The notes beneath the pieces were generated by a model, which saw only the letters and a program-made list of their open reading frames with translations, did no database searches and was not told the origin of the DNA. A program made the translations under genes and the position numbers. From Dehalobacter sp. (GTDB lineage Bacteria > Bacillota > Desulfitobacteriia > Desulfitobacteriales > Syntrophobotulaceae): a DNA stretch of 64,000 nucleotides. How positions within the stretch are numbered: the stretch's first letter is position 1; the number at the start of each line of letters is the position of its first letter. The stretch lies in assembly GCA_023667845.1 (NCBI GenBank), contig JAMPIU010000182.1, positions 24,468 through 88,467 on the forward strand, in the 5' to 3' direction. Of this stretch, positions 1-10,990 are shown piece by piece.

Positions 1-501
1 ACTGATTTTGACCAGTGGTCGGGGCTAGCAAAATTGATTTTATTTTTTTTAATGTTCATCGGCGCGAGTGCCGGATCCACTGCCGGTGGTTTAAAAGTGT
101 CCAGAGTAATTTTATTGGTCAAAATGGGTCTGGCTCAGCTCAGACAAGCGATCCATCCGCGCTTGGTAGTCAATATTGTTGTTCAGGATAAAGTGATTGA
201 CACGACAGTGCTGAGTAATGTGGGACGGTTTTTCTTCGTTTACTTCCTGACGTTTGCTATCGGGTCTATTCTTTTGGCCGGTACAGGTCTGGAGCCTTTT
301 GATGCGATGTCGGCAGTTATTGCGAATCTCAGCAACGTTGGACCAGGGTTTGGCGTCGTCGGACCGATGTTTACCTATGCACCGATTGAACCTTTCGGGA
401 AAATTGTTTTGACAGCGTGTATGCTGCTGGGCAGGCTGGAACTCTTTACCCTGCTGGTCTTTCTAACGCCGGAGTTTTGGAAATCGAAAAAAAGCTGGTA
501 A
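1..501 (+). CDS. trkH: TrkH-type potassium uptake protein, C-terminal part
   Basis: The reading frame is open from the first base and ends at TAA 499-501, so only the last 166 residues are present. The pore-loop signature GSTAGGLK, the fourth-repeat selectivity filter region of the Trk/Ktr/HKT family, lies near residues 25-32. It is followed by a charged cytoplasmic stretch and two hydrophobic segments, and the motif SNVGPGFG, typical of the TrkH C-terminus, is visible. The family forms the membrane channel subunit for K+ uptake and works with a TrkA/KtrA NAD-binding subunit that is not in this window. A terminator directly follows. Start and N-terminus lie upstream of the window. Confidence 0.88.
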   Translation, partial: TDFDQWSGLAKLILFFLMFIGASAGSTAGGLKVSRVILLVKMGLAQLRQAIHPRLVVNIVVQDKVIDTTVLSNVGRFFFVYFLTFAIGSILLAGTGLEPFDAMSAVIANLSNVGPGFGVVGPMFTYAPIEPFGKIVLTACMLLGRLELFTLLVFLTPEFWKSKKSW

Positions 502-521
502 GCTGCTGGTAAGCTTATCTC

Positions 522-548
522 AAAAAACTGGCTACGGCCAGTTTTTTT
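522..548 (+). terminator. Rho-independent terminator after trkH
   Basis: An 11-bp inverted repeat (aaaaaactggc / gccagtttttt) with a 4-base loop runs into a T tract, 20 bases past the trkH stop codon. Confidence 0.85.
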
Positions 549-659
549 GATGGTGGCCTAATGCCGAACGAAGATTCTGTGAATATGAATTGCCTAATGA
601 AAAAAACATGCGCAAACAAACAAAAACATGTTAAAATAAAACATAAAAACAAACAAATA

Positions 660-695
660 TGTTCATTTGAACAGAAGGAATCCGGGAAATGATAT
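660..695 (+). promoter_or_regulatory. Candidate promoter/operator upstream of pgk
   Basis: A perfect palindrome with two central bases, TGTTCATTTGAACA (660-673), overlaps a possible -35 TTGAAC (667-672). A weak -10 TGATAT (690-695) follows after 17 bases. It sits about 90 bases before the pgk start in an otherwise AT-rich leader. The placement suggests a regulator site for the glycolytic operon, but I cannot match it to a named regulator such as CggR. Confidence 0.3.
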
Positions 696-785
696 TCTGA
701 GCATACGACCGAATAAGAAAATAAGGGAAAAGGGAAACTAAACCTGTTCTCCAAACATATGAAAGAAAAAGAGGGAGATATAACG

Positions 786-1979
786 ATGAATAAAATCGGA
801 ATCGATGAAATAGACGTAAAGGGAAAGTGTGTTTTCGTACGCGTGGATTTTAATGTGCCGATGGACGATCAGCAAAATATTACGGATGATACCAGAATCA
901 GGGCTGCACTTCCGACGATCCGTTATCTGAAAGAAAACGGTGCTAAAGTCATTTTGGCTTCCCACCTCGGAAGACCCAAAGGCAAAGTCAATCCCAAATA
1001 TTCACTGGCACTTGCAGCAGCACATTTAGGCATTCTGTTGGAAACCGAAGTGAAGCTCGCTCCTGATTGCATCGGGCCCAAGGTTGCAGCGCTGGTTGAA
1101 CATATGGAAGATGGGCAGGTTCTGCTTCTGGAAAATGTCAGATTTCATGAGGAAGAGGAAAAGAATGATCCTGATTTTGCACGCAGCCTGGCCGGCTTAG
1201 CCGATATCTACGTGAATGACGCGTTTGGAGCGGCGCACCGGGCGCATGCCTCAACTGAAGGGATAGCCCAATATATACCTGCTTATGCTGGATTCTTGAT
1301 GAAAAAAGAAGTGGACATCCTTGGCCAGGTGCTCGGTCAGCCGACCAGACCATTTGCTGCGATTATTGGTGGAGCAAAGGTCAGTGATAAAATTGGTGTC
1401 ATAGAAAATCTGCTGAAAAAGGTGGATGTTCTGATCATCGGAGGCGGGATGGCCAATACGTTCCTGAAGGCACAGGGCCTGGAAGTCGGGAAATCACTGA
1501 TTGAAGAGGACAAGGTGGAACTGGCCGCCGAACTTCTCCGGCAGGCCGAGAGTACCGGCGTAAAACTGATGCTCCCGCAGGATGTAGTCGTTACGCTGGA
1601 GTTCAAAGCGGACGCCCCGTTCAGAGTTGCAGAGGTCTCCAATATTCTTCCGGAAGAAATGGCTTTGGATATTGGCCCGGCAAGTGCTGAATTATTTGCA
1701 GAGGCGATTCTGCCTGCGAAGACTGTCATATGGAACGGCCCGATGGGCGTATTTGAAATGGAAAACTTTGCGCGGGGCACGGAACAAATCGCGCTGGCGA
1801 TGGCTAGATGCCAGGGAACAACGATTGTCGGAGGTGGGGACTCTGTTGCTGCTGTGGAAAAAGTAGGTGTGGCAGAAAAACTGACGCATATTTCTACCGG
1901 AGGGGGAGCTTCGCTCGAATTCCTGGAAGGAAAGATTCTGCCGGGTGTAGCAGTACTAAAAGAAAAAACTGAAAACTGA
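786..1979 (+). CDS. pgk: Phosphoglycerate kinase
   Basis: Cytoplasmic glycolytic enzyme that transfers phosphate from 1,3-bisphosphoglycerate to ADP. Motifs run the full length: RVDFNVP and SHLGRPKG (substrate-binding arginines and histidine), [44 protein letters not shown], the nucleotide-binding GDSVAAVEK, and the C-terminal [14 protein letters not shown]. The ATG at 786 is chosen over the in-frame ATG at 759 because GAGGGAG (771-777) is correctly spaced from it and gives 397 residues, the usual length. First gene of the pgk-tpiA-gpmI-eno cluster. No gapA is seen upstream; trkH and a terminator occupy that position. Confidence 0.97.
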   Translation: MNKIGIDEIDVKGKCVFVRVDFNVPMDDQQNITDDTRIRAALPTIRYLKENGAKVILASHLGRPKGKVNPKYSLALAAAHLGILLETEVKLAPDCIGPKVAALVEHMEDGQVLLLENVRFHEEEEKNDPDFARSLAGLADIYVNDAFGAAHRAHASTEGIAQYIPAYAGFLMKKEVDILGQVLGQPTRPFAAIIGGAKVSDKIGVIENLLKKVDVLIIGGGMANTFLKAQGLEVGKSLIEEDKVELAAELLRQAESTGVKLMLPQDVVVTLEFKADAPFRVAEVSNILPEEMALDIGPASAELFAEAILPAKTVIWNGPMGVFEMENFARGTEQIALAMARCQGTTIVGGGDSVAAVEKVGVAEKLTHISTGGGASLEFLEGKILPGVAVLKEKTEN

Positions 1980-2111
1980 AATTGACTCAATTTCAGGTAT
2001 TAGCGGAATTTAAAGAATCAGTCTACGAGATATGAATATCACAAAATAAGATATAAAAATATCAGGCATAGGAATATATTACAGATAAAAAAGCTATGGG
2101 AGGGGTCTCTG

Positions 2112-2876
2112 ATGACAAGAAAGCCGATCATTGCAGGTAATTGGAAGATGTATAAGACGGTACAGGAAGCCAAAGATTTTGCCGCGGGACTGTTGGAAAA
2201 TTTGGAGAAACTGGAAAATGGAACAAACGCGGAAATGGTAATTTGTGCACCGTTTACTGCGCTGGCTGCCTTAAAGGATGAACTTGAAGAGAGTATCATC
2301 CATATTGGCGCCCAAAATATGTATTATGAGACACAAGGCGCGTATACCGGAGAGATATCGCCGCTTATGCTGACAGAGCTAGCCTGTACCTATGTGATTA
2401 TCGGCCACTCGGAACGCAGGGAATATTTTAAAGAAGATGACGCGCTTATAGCAAGAAAAGTTAAGACCGCACTGGACTTTGGACTGACGCCAATTCTGTG
2501 TGTCGGTGAGAACTTGGCTTTGAGAGAAGCAGGTCAGGCCCTAGTCTTTGTGCAAGGGCAGGTTGAGAATGCCCTCAGGGAGTTGAGTCCTGAAGCAATC
2601 AGAAAGATTGTTGTTGCATATGAACCCATTTGGGCTATCGGAACAGGCAGGACAGCCTCTCCGCAGGATGCCCAGGAAATGTGTGCCGCAATCCGTACCA
2701 CCCTGGCGAGGCTCTCCGCTGAAGCCGCTCAGGAAATACGAATTTTATACGGTGGAAGTGTCAAGGGTTCCAATATCGCCGAACTGATGGATCAGCCGGA
2801 TATTGATGGTGCGCTGGTCGGTGGAGCAAGTCTGGACTTCCTTGGATTTACTGAACTGATTGGCAGCGTGAGGTGA
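2112..2876 (+). CDS. tpiA: Triosephosphate isomerase
   Basis: Interconverts dihydroxyacetone phosphate and glyceraldehyde 3-phosphate. The 254-residue TIM barrel carries all active-site signatures: GNWKMYK (Lys), IGHSERR (electrophilic His), AYEPIWAIGTG (catalytic Glu, mobile loop 6) and the phosphate-binding YGGSVKGSN and GALVGGASL. GGGAGGGG (2098-2105) supports ATG 2112. About 130 bases of AT-rich sequence separate it from pgk with no clear terminator, so co-transcription is likely. The end abuts gpmI, whose ATG follows the stop by 5 bases, so the two are probably translationally coupled. Confidence 0.97.
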   Translation: MTRKPIIAGNWKMYKTVQEAKDFAAGLLENLEKLENGTNAEMVICAPFTALAALKDELEESIIHIGAQNMYYETQGAYTGEISPLMLTELACTYVIIGHSERREYFKEDDALIARKVKTALDFGLTPILCVGENLALREAGQALVFVQGQVENALRELSPEAIRKIVVAYEPIWAIGTGRTASPQDAQEMCAAIRTTLARLSAEAAQEIRILYGGSVKGSNIAELMDQPDIDGALVGGASLDFLGFTELIGSVR

Positions 2877-2881
2877 TTTTG

Positions 2882-4432
2882 ATGTCCGAGGCAACAGGGA
2901 GGCCGCTCCTGCTGATGATCCTGGACGGTTGGGGCTGTAGCAAAGAAAAGAATGGAAATGCAACGCTGCTTGCAAAGATCCCGAATTTTTCCCGTTTGCA
3001 GGAAAGTTATCCACATACTCTTCTTAACGCTTCGGGTGCTGCAGTGGGATTGCCGGAAGGACAAATGGGCAATTCGGAGGTCGGCCACTTAAACATTGGC
3101 GCCGGCCGGGTCGTCTATCAGGAACTGACACGGATCTTCAAGGCAATGGACGAAGGAGACCTTGTCAAGAATGAAGTGCTGCGCGAAGCAATGACCCGAG
3201 CCAGGGATTCCGGAAAAGCTTTTCACTTGCTGGGGCTGCTTTCGGACGGTGGTGTCCATTCCCATATCCGTCATTTGTTTGCATTACTGGACATGGCGGT
3301 TGAGGCCGGCGTAGAGAAGATTTATATTCATCCGGTTCTTGACGGCAGAGATGTTCTTCCCCAAAGCGCCAAGGAATTTATTCGGCAGCTGGAAAATAAA
3401 CTGAAACAGCTTGGCAGAGGAAAAATTGCTACAGTTAGTGGGCGTTATTATGTGATGGACAGAGATAAGCGCTGGGACAGAGTGGAGAAAGCATATAAAG
3501 CCCTTGTAGCCGGAGAGGGGCCGATGGCCTGTAATGCTCTGGCAGCTGTAGAGAATGCTTATGACAAAAAGATTGTCGATGAGTTTGTTGACCCGACCGT
3601 AATCACGGATGAATCAGGCCGTCCAGTGGCGGTCATTGAAAACGACGACAGTGTGCTTTTCTTTAATTTTCGGGCAGACCGGGCCAGAGAAATTACCCGG
3701 GCGTTTATTGAAGAAAATTTTGAAGGTTTTATACGGACAAACCGTCCCCGGGTGCATTATGTCTGCCTTACCGAGTACGATGCCAGCTTTGACTGTCCGG
3801 TGGTTTTTCCGCCGCAAAACCTCGAAAATACACTTGGCGAGGCTCTGGCAGCCAAAGGTCTAAGGCAGCTTCGCATCGCTGAAACAGAAAAATATGCGCA
3901 TGTAACATTCTTTTTCAATGGTGGGATAGAGGAACCTGAAGATGGAGAAGACCGCTGTCTGATTCCGTCACCGGGAGTGCCTACCTACAACCTGCAGCCG
4001 GAAATGAGCGCCTATGGCATCACCGAGGCCCTGCTTAGCAAAGTGCGGGAAGATCAATATGATGTAATTGTTTTAAATTTTGCTAACGCCGATATGATCG
4101 GACATACCGGATATCTTCTAGCGGCAGTCAAGGCCTTGGAAGCTGTCGATGTTTGTATCGGGAAGATCGTTGATGCAGTTCAGGCCAAAGGCGGGACTGT
4201 GTTAATTACTTCGGACCATGGAAATGCTGAGTGCATGATTGATCAGGAAACAAATTCACCGTTTACAGCGCATACGACCAATAAGGTACCGTTCATTCTG
4301 GTGAATGATACGTATAAAGACCGTACCCTCCGGGAGGGAGGAAGTCTCTGCGATATTGCACCGACAATGCTGAAGCTGCTGAAGCTTGATATTCCGGCGG
4401 AAATGACCGGTAAATCCTTGCTTTTATACTAG
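2882..4432 (+). CDS. gpmI: 2,3-bisphosphoglycerate-independent phosphoglycerate mutase
   Basis: Manganese-dependent phosphoglycerate mutase of the alkaline-phosphatase superfamily; converts 3- to 2-phosphoglycerate. Visible metal and catalytic signatures: LMILDGWG, GNSEVGHLNIGAGR with the phosphorylated serine, HPVLDGRDVLPQSA, SGRYYVMDRDKRWDR, FFNFRADRAREI, ANADMIGHTG and TSDHGNAE. The frame could start at GTG 2873, overlapping tpiA. I prefer ATG 2882 because GAGGTG (2870-2875) lies 6 bases before it; this gives 516 residues, normal for the family. Confidence 0.96.
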   Translation: MSEATGRPLLLMILDGWGCSKEKNGNATLLAKIPNFSRLQESYPHTLLNASGAAVGLPEGQMGNSEVGHLNIGAGRVVYQELTRIFKAMDEGDLVKNEVLREAMTRARDSGKAFHLLGLLSDGGVHSHIRHLFALLDMAVEAGVEKIYIHPVLDGRDVLPQSAKEFIRQLENKLKQLGRGKIATVSGRYYVMDRDKRWDRVEKAYKALVAGEGPMACNALAAVENAYDKKIVDEFVDPTVITDESGRPVAVIENDDSVLFFNFRADRAREITRAFIEENFEGFIRTNRPRVHYVCLTEYDASFDCPVVFPPQNLENTLGEALAAKGLRQLRIAETEKYAHVTFFFNGGIEEPEDGEDRCLIPSPGVPTYNLQPEMSAYGITEALLSKVREDQYDVIVLNFANADMIGHTGYLLAAVKALEAVDVCIGKIVDAVQAKGGTVLITSDHGNAECMIDQETNSPFTAHTTNKVPFILVNDTYKDRTLREGGSLCDIAPTMLKLLKLDIPAEMTGKSLLLY

Positions 4433-4490
4433 TATCCATGGCAAACAAACAAACCCAGGTGTATACCCAGTACCAAGGTACTAGCAATAG

Positions 4491-5807
<1,317 letters not shown>

Positions 5808-6026
5808 TCAGTCCTGGGTCCATCCACAATCGGCTATGGGCATTCCATCCGCAATAATCGGCCATTCAGGCCGTATTCCCTTGCGTCAACACTGGGGCTG
5901 TGCTAAAATAGCAATACTGACCATAATCAGACAAACATGCTATTTTATGCCGACCAGGGAAACATATGCTGTAAATAGTTAAAGCCGGGTAAAATAACGG
6001 TTTAAACCTTTGAGGGAGGTGAAAAT

Positions 6027-6257
6027 ATGACAATAGCAATCGTTGTAATTTTAATTATCAGTTCTCTCGGGTTAATCGCCACAGTTCTGCTGCAGCCAGG
6101 AAAAAGCGCTGGTCTTTCCGGTTCGATCACCGGAGCGGGTGAGCAATTTTTCGGTAAGGCTGCCAAAGGAAAGGAAGGCTTATTCGCCAAATTTGGTGTT
6201 GTATTTGCCGTTTTGTTCCTTGTAAGTTCGCTAGGGCTGACCATGTTTTTAAAATAA
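6027..6257 (+). CDS. secG: Preprotein translocase subunit SecG
   Basis: Small (76 aa) two-helix membrane protein: an N-terminal hydrophobic helix, a Gly/Ser-rich loop containing LLQPGKSAGLSGSITGAGEQ and FFGKAAKGKE, and a second helix ending in TMFLK. This is the standard SecG pattern; the subunit stimulates SecYE/SecA export. A strong GAGGGAGGTG (6012-6021) sets the start. secG after eno is a common Firmicute arrangement. The 219-base gap after eno shows no clear gene. Confidence 0.93.
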   Translation: MTIAIVVILIISSLGLIATVLLQPGKSAGLSGSITGAGEQFFGKAAKGKEGLFAKFGVVFAVLFLVSSLGLTMFLK

Positions 6258-6386
6258 GATAACAGCAAGATCCCGTGACCTGCAGATTTATCCGTAATTG
6301 TGCGGATTATTCGGTATAAAATAAGGTCAACACACCAGGCTGCGTGGAACATACTTCGTGTGGTTATTTATTAGGAGGTAGTAGGA

Positions 6387-8396
6387 ATGGATTTCTCACA
6401 GATACCCTTAGTGGGTGTAGGAGCAGGAATTATCGGACTGCTCATGGCATTGTTTTTTGCAAAAAGTGTACTTAAGGAAAGCGCCGGAAATGACAAAATG
6501 AAAGAAATTTCCAAAGCGATTCAAGTTGGCGCGATGGCTTATCTAAACCGTCAATACAGAACGCTTATTCCGATTGTTATCATTATTTTTATTGCTTTAT
6601 TTGCGTTAAAAGGTAACGCTGCGGCACCACTGTCCTTCTTGGTTGGTGCAGTAGCTTCAGGTGCTGCAGGTTATGTCGGCATGGGGATTACGACCAGAGC
6701 CAATGCCCGTACAACAGAAGCTGCCCGTACCAGTTTGAACAAAGCACTCGGCGTGTCATTCCGTGCAGGCGCAGTTATGGGATTTTCGGTGGCTGGTCTG
6801 GGTCTGTTAGGTGTTGCCGGGCTGTTTATGATCTTTGGTGATGCTGAAACCATCAACTCCTTTGCTTTTGGCGCAAGTGCGATTGCACTGTTTGCCCGTG
6901 TCGGTGGAGGTATCTTTACCAAGGCTGCTGACGTTGGAGCGGACCTTGTAGGGAAGGTTGAAGCCGGAATTCCTGAAGATGATCCGCGTAACCCGGCAGT
7001 TATTGCTGATAATGTCGGTGACAACGTTGGTGATACAGCAGGTATGGGTGCCGACTTGTTTGAATCTTATGCTGCAACCGCCATTTCCGGCATGCTGATC
7101 GGCTTTTCGGTCTTCGGCGGTCATGGCATTGGCGAGTCTATCTTCCTGATTATCGGTGCGATCGGTATTCTTGCCTCGATTATTGCCAGCTTCTTTGTGC
7201 GCACAGGAGAAAAGGCCAATCCACAGATGGCTCTGAACATGGGCCTTTGGGGAACAAATGTGATTACAGCTATTGGTTCTTTTGCCGCAGTCCATCTGCT
7301 GATGCCGGCAACTTATGTCACAGAATCCGGACTCGTACTCACACCAAACAGGATATTTTTAGCCATTATCTGCGGTCTTGCAGTAAATATTATCATTGGT
7401 TTGATCACGGAGTACTACACATCCAATGAAAAGAAACCGGCTCAGTCGATTGCCAAGGCCTCCGAAACCGGAGCAGCTACGAACATCATTACGGGTTTGG
7501 CTGTCGGTCTAAAAAGTACAGCTTTGCCGGTCATTACGATTTGTGCTGCGATCCTGGTGGCTTATCAGGTTGCGGGTATATATGGCATTGCGATGGCTGC
7601 AATGGCGATGCTTTCCACAGCGGGAATCATCGTTGCGATTGACTCTTTCGGACCGGTGGCTGACAATGCCGGCGGTATTGCCGAAATGGCTGAACTCGAT
7701 CCGAGTGTGCGTAAAACAACAGATAAACTTGACGCTGTTGGAAATACCACAGCTGCCGTAGCTAAAGGCTTCGCGATTGGATCAGCTGCAATTACCGCGC
7801 TGGCTCTGTTCAACGCGTTTGCTGAACTTGCCGACCTTCAGGTCATTGACATTCTTGTGCCGACGACGATTGTCGGTCTATTTATTGGTGCTGCCCTGCC
7901 GTTCCTGTTCTCCGCTTTTGCGATGCAGGCGGTCGGAAGAGCTGCGTTTGACATGATTGCTGAAGTCCGCCGTCAGTTCAGAGAAATCCCCGGACTGATG
8001 GAAGGCAAAGCGAAACCTGATTATGCAGCCTGCGTTGATATTTCGACCAAAGCGGCAATCAGACAAATGATCGCTCCAGGTTTACTGGCCGTATGCACAC
8101 CGGTACTTGTTGGATTTATTTTAGGCAAGAGCGCCATGGGTGGAATGCTCGCAGGCGGTACATTTGCCGGCTTCCTGATGGCCGTATTCATGGCCAACGC
8201 CGGCGGGGCCTGGGACAATGCCAAGAAATATATTGAATCCGGACATCATGGCGGCAAGGGGACTCCTGCTCACGCTGCAGCTGTTATCGGCGACACCGTT
8301 GGCGATCCGTTCAAAGATACTGCCGGTCCTTCCCTGAATGCTTTGATTAAGGTTATGGGAACAATTTCCCTGATCATCGCTCCTTTCCTTCGCTAA
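6387..8396 (+). CDS. hppA: Membrane-bound ion-pumping pyrophosphatase (K+-dependent type)
   Basis: A 669-residue, about 16-helix integral membrane enzyme that couples PPi hydrolysis to H+ and/or Na+ export. The catalytic loop contains [20 protein letters not shown] and the C-terminal substrate loop [17 protein letters not shown]. The K+-dependence signature is visible: [11 protein letters not shown] has alanine at the two positions (460 and 463 in the Carboxydothermus numbering) where K+-independent enzymes have Lys and Thr. AGGAGGTAG precedes ATG 6387. Whether H+, Na+ or both are pumped cannot be settled by eye. A perfect hairpin terminator follows. Confidence 0.95.
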   Translation: MDFSQIPLVGVGAGIIGLLMALFFAKSVLKESAGNDKMKEISKAIQVGAMAYLNRQYRTLIPIVIIIFIALFALKGNAAAPLSFLVGAVASGAAGYVGMGITTRANARTTEAARTSLNKALGVSFRAGAVMGFSVAGLGLLGVAGLFMIFGDAETINSFAFGASAIALFARVGGGIFTKAADVGADLVGKVEAGIPEDDPRNPAVIADNVGDNVGDTAGMGADLFESYAATAISGMLIGFSVFGGHGIGESIFLIIGAIGILASIIASFFVRTGEKANPQMALNMGLWGTNVITAIGSFAAVHLLMPATYVTESGLVLTPNRIFLAIICGLAVNIIIGLITEYYTSNEKKPAQSIAKASETGAATNIITGLAVGLKSTALPVITICAAILVAYQVAGIYGIAMAAMAMLSTAGIIVAIDSFGPVADNAGGIAEMAELDPSVRKTTDKLDAVGNTTAAVAKGFAIGSAAITALALFNAFAELADLQVIDILVPTTIVGLFIGAALPFLFSAFAMQAVGRAAFDMIAEVRRQFREIPGLMEGKAKPDYAACVDISTKAAIRQMIAPGLLAVCTPVLVGFILGKSAMGGMLAGGTFAGFLMAVFMANAGGAWDNAKKYIESGHHGGKGTPAHAAAVIGDTVGDPFKDTAGPSLNALIKVMGTISLIIAPFLR

Positions 8397-8436
8397 GAGG
8401 TTAGGTCCGTCCAAACATCGTTTTCAAGTGAAATAT

Positions 8437-8472
8437 ATGGAGATGCCTTTAAAGCATCTCCATTTCTATTTT
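8437..8472 (+). terminator. Rho-independent terminator after hppA
   Basis: Perfect 10-bp inverted repeat atggagatgc / gcatctccat (8437-8446 and 8454-8463) followed by a T-rich run. Confidence 0.8.
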
Positions 8473-8640
8473 CGTATGAACTTTATTTATCCTAATAAAT
8501 CATTTTATTTATTCTTTAAGACTATCAGCGAAGCTTATTTACCATCATAAAATCAAAGACATTGCATTCAGTAAAAAAATCTGTTTAAATAAACCGATAA
8601 GGACATTATTGCCTGATGTTGGTAAGTGGAAGGGAGAAGT

Positions 8641-9405
8641 ATGTTTACACGAGAAGAGCTGATCAAACCTTTTTACTTTTCAGGCGGAAGCACGGCGATC
8701 CTTCTGATTCACGGCTTTACAGCCTGCCCGATTGATATGAAGCCACTTGGCGAGAGATTGAAAAATTGGGGATATACAGTCCAGGCCCCGCTTCTGCCCG
8801 GCCATGGAACTTCAATAGAAGACTTGAAGAAGACATCCTGGCAGGATTGGGAGCGAGCTGTTGCCGAAGCAGCTGAGCAATTAAAGAAAACGTGTCAGAG
8901 AGTCCTTGCCATTGGACATTCCATGGGCGGATTGCTGGCACTATCTCTGGCAGCTCAGGGCAGGATCGACGGTGCAGTCTCCATCAATGCCCCGATTATT
9001 TATGTTGATGAAAAGCTGCATCAGGCCGAAAGCTTGATAGGAAAAATAGAATATGTTGGCAAGCCGCATAAAACCGCTGAGATCAGCCTGAACAGCGAGG
9101 GAATCCCACATTTTTCCTATATTCAGGTACCGGTAATATCATTTATTTCCTTAAACCAAGCCATTGAACGAATGAAAGGAAAGTTGCCCCAAATTAGCTG
9201 TCCGACGCTTATGGTCCAGAGCATGGCTGACGGGACAGTCCATCCGTCCAGCGGCGAATTTATTCAGAAGAGCATCGGAGACCGTTATTGCGATGCAGTT
9301 TACTGGAAAGATGAGGACCACTATCTGCCGTTGAGCGCAGCGCGGGACGAATTGGCCCAAAAAATACGGGAATTTATAGAAAAGCGTCAGCTGCTGGTCC
9401 CATAG
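8641..9405 (+). CDS. Carboxylesterase, Est30/YvaK-like alpha/beta hydrolase
   Basis: A 254-residue alpha/beta hydrolase. Oxyanion-hole region LLIHGFTACPID, nucleophile elbow GHSMGG, acid at SMADGTVHPSSG and histidine at DEDHYLPLS complete the Ser-Asp-His triad, in the spacing of small bacterial carboxylesterases such as Geobacillus Est30. No signal peptide, so likely cytoplasmic. In Firmicutes this gene often sits near secG, rnr and smpB, as here. The start is ATG 8641 with GGGAG (8632-8636); GTG 8626 in frame is less likely. The natural substrate is not evident. Confidence 0.88.
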   Translation: MFTREELIKPFYFSGGSTAILLIHGFTACPIDMKPLGERLKNWGYTVQAPLLPGHGTSIEDLKKTSWQDWERAVAEAAEQLKKTCQRVLAIGHSMGGLLALSLAAQGRIDGAVSINAPIIYVDEKLHQAESLIGKIEYVGKPHKTAEISLNSEGIPHFSYIQVPVISFISLNQAIERMKGKLPQISCPTLMVQSMADGTVHPSSGEFIQKSIGDRYCDAVYWKDEDHYLPLSAARDELAQKIREFIEKRQLLVP

Positions 9406-9513
9406 GTCGGTTTACTGATTTTTTCTCAAAATAATCTCAAGGAAATACCCATTGCCTGAGCGGTCAACAACGGGTAATATTATTAATAGATAAAGCAGCG
9501 AGGTGGAAATAAA

Positions 9514-9978
9514 TTGGCTGAGGGAATTAAGGTCATCGCTGAAAACAGAAAAGCCAGGCACGATTTCTTTGTCGAGGACAGTTATGAAGCCGGGATCATC
9601 TTAACGGGGACCGAGATAAAGTCAATCCGGGCCGGCCGTGTGAATCTCAAAGACAGTTATGCTGAGATTATCAAGGGTGAGGTCTGGCTAAATCAGATGC
9701 ATATCAGCCCGTATGAACAAGGGAACAGGTTCAACCATGATCCGCTGCGGAAGAGAAAACTGCTGCTTAATCGCACCGAGATTATTAAGATGGGGGATAA
9801 GGTCAAACTACAGGGAATGACCCTTGTCCCGTTAAAGATTTATCTCAAGCACGGCATGGCCAAAATTGAACTTGGGCTGTGCAAAGGCAAAAAAACTTAT
9901 GACAAGCGGGATGATCTGGCCGAGCGGGATGCCAAAAGGCAAATGGAACGGGATTTAAGAGACAGAAACAAGGGTTAG
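9514..9978 (+). CDS. smpB: SsrA-binding protein SmpB
   Basis: A 154-residue partner of tmRNA in trans-translation; it binds the tRNA-like domain and brings tmRNA to stalled ribosomes. Signatures: [36 protein letters not shown], the [13 protein letters not shown] segment, and the basic C-terminal tail [19 protein letters not shown] that enters the decoding centre. The start codon is TTG with GAGGTGG upstream. Its RNA partner ssrA lies 2.9 kb downstream on the same strand. Confidence 0.96.
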   Translation: MAEGIKVIAENRKARHDFFVEDSYEAGIILTGTEIKSIRAGRVNLKDSYAEIIKGEVWLNQMHISPYEQGNRFNHDPLRKRKLLLNRTEIIKMGDKVKLQGMTLVPLKIYLKHGMAKIELGLCKGKKTYDKRDDLAERDAKRQMERDLRDRNKG

Positions 9979-10000
9979 TTCGGGGAAAGGGGATGGGGAA

Positions 10001-10990
10001 ATGGACAGCAATCTACGAAAAAAAGCTGAAAGTCTGATCAATATCTATCAGCAGGTTGCCAAAGATTTTCGCTGGAAAAATTCAAGCAGTATCAATACGC
10101 TGATTGCTTTGTCTTATGTAACCAAAGACAAGGCTTATGACAGGAAAGAAATCGAAAGGGTCAATGACTATATCAAAAAGAATTTGGGTTCTTTTTCGAG
10201 TTTCAGACAAAGATCCATTCTGTATTCAGCCTTGCTGCTCGTCAATTCTCCCGATCCGGAAACAAAACTGGATATCCTTCTTGCTTATGATGAGAAACTC
10301 AAAGAAAACGGGTTTCGCAGTTACACATACAGGCCGGTGACTGCCTATACACTGTTCTTGAATTGCGAACCGCGCAAAGCCGATATTCGGATTGCCAAAG
10401 CCTATGAGATTTTCACCGAAATGAAGAAACATCACCCCTGGCTGACTTCCGGTGATGATTATGCTGTCTCAATCCTGCTTGCAGCTTCGGATAAACCCGT
10501 ACAGAGTATCATAGCCAAAATGGAAGAGCTGTACAAAGAACTTCATGAATGTGGTTTTAGCCGTGGAAACGGGCTCCAATTCTTGTCGCACATCTTAAGT
10601 CTGAGCGAGGAGAACAGTAAGGCTAAAGCTGCAAGATGCCGCATCCTGTATGATTTCTTCGGTCAAAATAAATTAAAAGTCTACGCCAATAACTATGGAA
10701 CACTCGGTCTGCTTACCTTGCTTGAAGATAAAAGCCAGAGAGCTGCGCGTGAGGTGCTCGGAATGAGTGAAGTTCTCCGAGAAGACCGAAATATCCGCTG
10801 GCTGGGCAAGGAGACTATTTTTCTTACAGCAGCGTCGCTCGTTTCTTGCACGATGTTGGAAAGCCTCAAAAACAGCAATGATGTGATCTATACCAATGCT
10901 TTTGTGACAATTGAAGCACTCATCGCAGCTCAAAATGCAGCAATGATCGGCGCTGCGTGTGCCGCAACGGCTGCATCCAGCGGTAGCTAG
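10001..10990 (+). CDS. DUF4003 family protein
   Basis: A 329-residue, largely helical cytoplasmic protein with an N-terminal NIYQQVAKDFRWKNSSSINT segment resembling the DUF4003 family of Firmicutes. No catalytic motif is recognisable. The C-terminus is a small, Ala-rich hydrophobic stretch (about the last 25 residues) that could be a membrane-associating helix. It begins 22 bases after smpB with GGGGAAAGGGG upstream, so probably shares its transcript. Its last bases overlap the convergent deacetylase gene by 4. Function unknown. Confidence 0.7.
   Translation: MDSNLRKKAESLINIYQQVAKDFRWKNSSSINTLIALSYVTKDKAYDRKEIERVNDYIKKNLGSFSSFRQRSILYSALLLVNSPDPETKLDILLAYDEKLKENGFRSYTYRPVTAYTLFLNCEPRKADIRIAKAYEIFTEMKKHHPWLTSGDDYAVSILLAASDKPVQSIIAKMEELYKELHECGFSRGNGLQFLSHILSLSEENSKAKAARCRILYDFFGQNKLKVYANNYGTLGLLTLLEDKSQRAAREVLGMSEVLREDRNIRWLGKETIFLTAASLVSCTMLESLKNSNDVIYTNAFVTIEALIAAQNAAMIGAACAATAASSGS

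Noticed and set aside
1337..1990. 217-residue minus-strand frame opposite pgk
   Set aside because: It is the shadow of the well-supported pgk gene; Ser/Pro-rich composition is typical of antisense frames.
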